The notes under the pieces were generated by a model. The model was not told the DNA's origin. It made no database searches and worked only from the letters and a program-made list of their open reading frames with translations. The position numbers and the translations under genes were made by a program. From Nostoc indistinguendum CM1-VF10 (GTDB lineage Bacteria; Cyanobacteriota; Cyanobacteriia; Cyanobacteriales; Nostocaceae), in contig JAHHHS010000006.1 of NCBI GenBank assembly GCA_019359215.1, positions 62,001 to 126,000 on the forward strand: a DNA stretch of 64,000 nt. Reading direction: 5' to 3'. Below are positions 62,625-64,000 of this stretch, one piece after another; within the stretch, counting starts at the first letter, position 1; each line of letters begins with the position of its first letter.

Positions 62625-64000
62625 ATGGTAGCGATCGCAGAGAACGTTCAGCATCGGTTAACTATACAAACTGTAGAAATTGCCCCTAACACAACAGCGA
62701 TTCGCTCTCTTGATTGGGATCGCGATCGCTTCGATATCGAATTCGGACTGCAAAATGGCACAACCTACAATTCATATCTAATTAGGGGTGAACAAACAGT
62801 TTTGATTGATACTTCTCACCAGAAGTTTCGCGATCTGTATGTAGAGACTTTAAAAGGTCTTGTTAACCCCAAAACAATTGATTACATAATTGTTAGCCAC
62901 ACAGAGCCAGACCATAGCGGCTTGGTGGAAGATGTTCTTCAATTAGCTCCTAGAGCTACCGTTTTAGCATCAAAAGTTGCGCTTCAGTTTTTGGAAGGCT
63001 TAGTCCACGATCCATTTTCTAAGCGAGTTGTCAAAACTGGCGATCGCATAGATATAGGTAAGGGACACGAAATGGAATTCGTGAGTGCGCCTAACCTGCA
63101 CTGGCCGGATACAATCTTTAGCTTTGACCGCAAAACCCAAATTCTCTACACCTGTGATGCTTTTGGGATGCATTTTTGTGACGATCGCACCTTTGACGAA
63201 GATTTAGAAGCGATCGAAGCTGACTTTAGATTTTACTATGACTGCTTAATGGGCCCTAACGCTCGTTCGCTGCTGAATGCAATGAAGCGGATGGGTGATC
63301 TTGGGAAGATTAATATTATCGCCAACGGTCACGGGCCATTATTACACCACCATTTAGATGTTCTAACCGGGTGCTACGAAAATTGGAGCCAAAAGCAAGC
63401 TAAAGCAGAAACAACCGTCGGCTTGTTTTTTGTCTCAGATTACGGCTATGGCGAACGCCTTGGTCACGCAATTGCCGAAGGTATACTGAAAACTGGCATT
63501 GGGGTAGAAGTACTGGATCTGAGTACTGCTGAGAGCCAAGAAATTCAAGAACTAGCCGGGAGAGCAGCTGGCATTATTATTGGTATGCCTCCAACTACTT
63601 CTGCCGCCGCCCAAGCTGGTATCAGTTCGGTGTTAGCTGTCGCCAAGAACAAGCAATTGATTGGGCTGTTTGAATGTTATGGTGGGGATGATGAACCCAT
63701 TGATACACTCCGCAGACAATTTCTCAATTCTGGCATCAAAGAAGCTTTCCCACCCATTCGGATTAAAGAAGTTCCCACCGCATCAACATTCCAGTTATGT
63801 GAAGAAGCGGGCAAAGACATCGGACAATTGCTGGTGCGCGATCGCAACATCAAGCAAATCAAGTCCCTTGATGTCAACATGGAAAAGGCATTGGGTCGGA
63901 TTAGCAGTGGACTGTATATAGTCACTACTAAAAAAGATAATGTCTCAAGTGCAATGCTGGCATCCTGGGTAACGCAAGCGAGTTTGCAACCCTTGGGATT
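62625..64000 (+). CDS. flv3: Flavodiiron protein, Flv3-like (3' end cut by window)
   Basis: Reduces oxygen to water with electrons from photosystem I, protecting it during light changes. From ATG 62625 (GGAG 8 bases upstream) the frame is open to the window edge, 458 of about 570 residues. The metallo-lactamase part has the full di-iron set: HTEPDH (His92, Glu94, Asp96, His97), His in PNLHWPDT, Asp in CDAFGMHF and His in NGHGPL. The flavodoxin part begins near 265 (VGLFFVSDYGYGERL), and the flavin-reductase part near 410 (LDVNMEKALGRISSGLYIVTT). The intact ligand set favours the Flv3/Flv4 type over Flv1/Flv2; Flv3 is preferred from overall sequence. Confidence 0.93.
   Translation, partial: MVAIAENVQHRLTIQTVEIAPNTTAIRSLDWDRDRFDIEFGLQNGTTYNSYLIRGEQTVLIDTSHQKFRDLYVETLKGLVNPKTIDYIIVSHTEPDHSGLVEDVLQLAPRATVLASKVALQFLEGLVHDPFSKRVVKTGDRIDIGKGHEMEFVSAPNLHWPDTIFSFDRKTQILYTCDAFGMHFCDDRTFDEDLEAIEADFRFYYDCLMGPNARSLLNAMKRMGDLGKINIIANGHGPLLHHHLDVLTGCYENWSQKQAKAETTVGLFFVSDYGYGERLGHAIAEGILKTGIGVEVLDLSTAESQEIQELAGRAAGIIIGMPPTTSAAAQAGISSVLAVAKNKQLIGLFECYGGDDEPIDTLRRQFLNSGIKEAFPPIRIKEVPTASTFQLCEEAGKDIGQLLVRDRNIKQIKSLDVNMEKALGRISSGLYIVTTKKDNVSSAMLASWVTQASLQPLG

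Overview
The window reads as chromosome of a filamentous, probably heterocystous (Nostoc/Anabaena-like) cyanobacterium. Evidence seen in the sequence: very frequent GCGATCGC (HIP1) octamers, a plant-type PetF ferredoxin, an apcE-apcA-apcB-apcC phycobilisome core operon whose ApcE has four linker repeats (the Nostoc type of core), the cyanobacterial ATP synthase gene order with a duplicated b/b' subunit, ferredoxin-thioredoxin reductase, biliverdin reductase, a photoprotective flavodiiron protein, and the heptameric tandem repeats common between genes in Nostocales. Genus is an inference. No tRNA, rRNA, CRISPR array or prophage was seen.

Layout. 1-1.5 kb: 5' part of typA (minus). 2.3-5.2 kb: a zinc-ribbon Ser/Thr kinase followed by a membrane-anchored substrate-binding protein. 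5.5-10.9 kb: ferritin-like/hemerythrin protein, M20 amidohydrolase, exported pentapeptide protein, a possible small RNA with a strong terminator, a two-helix membrane protein and a DUF1350 hydrolase. 11.1-12.5 kb: response regulator-PP2C phosphatase and a STAS anti-anti-sigma protein, tail to tail. 13.2-14.8 kb: an HTH protein with a GrpE-like C-terminus, Dps and sulfiredoxin, a stress-protection group. 15.1-19.7 kb: SpoIID-like protein, petF, bvdR, map. 20-25 kb: DUF58 protein, ftrC, DUF309 protein, then an LPS-export set (LptA-like, LptB, LptF/G-like). 25-29.8 kb: CBS protein, low-complexity membrane protein, SLH protein, small membrane protein, rpiA. 29.9-39.2 kb: a 1419-residue DUF4347/beta-helix/RTX protein and a two-gene operon of large single-pass membrane proteins, one with WD40 repeats. 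39.2-43.6 kb: a methyltransferase gene broken by one stop codon, ftsW, and an H-NOX/histidine-kinase nitric-oxide sensing pair. 43.9-49 kb: apcE-A-B-C. 49.6-52.3 kb: small secreted protein, ComB-like phosphatase, methyltransferase. 52.7-59.1 kb: complete atp1-atpB-E-G-F-H-A-C operon (beta and epsilon absent, as usual in cyanobacteria). 59.2-64 kb: methyltransferase, tmRNA, decayed IS630 pieces, an AT-rich gap with a tiny ORF encoding a Pro-Thr-Phe repeat peptide, and the 5' part of a flavodiiron gene.

Much of the window serves the photosynthetic machinery: PetF electrons feed FTR (thiol regulation) and bilin biosynthesis, BvdR acts on biliverdin, apc genes build the antenna core, ATP synthase uses the thylakoid proton gradient, and the flavodiiron protein disposes of excess electrons to oxygen. 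A second theme is stress and signalling. The least ordinary items are the (Pro-Thr-Phe)n micro-ORF, the HTH-GrpE fusion, the paired membrane beta-sandwich proteins, the orphan small-RNA candidate, and repeat-derived hairpins placed between atp genes and at the 5' end of the H-NOX kinase gene. Both edge genes are partial.
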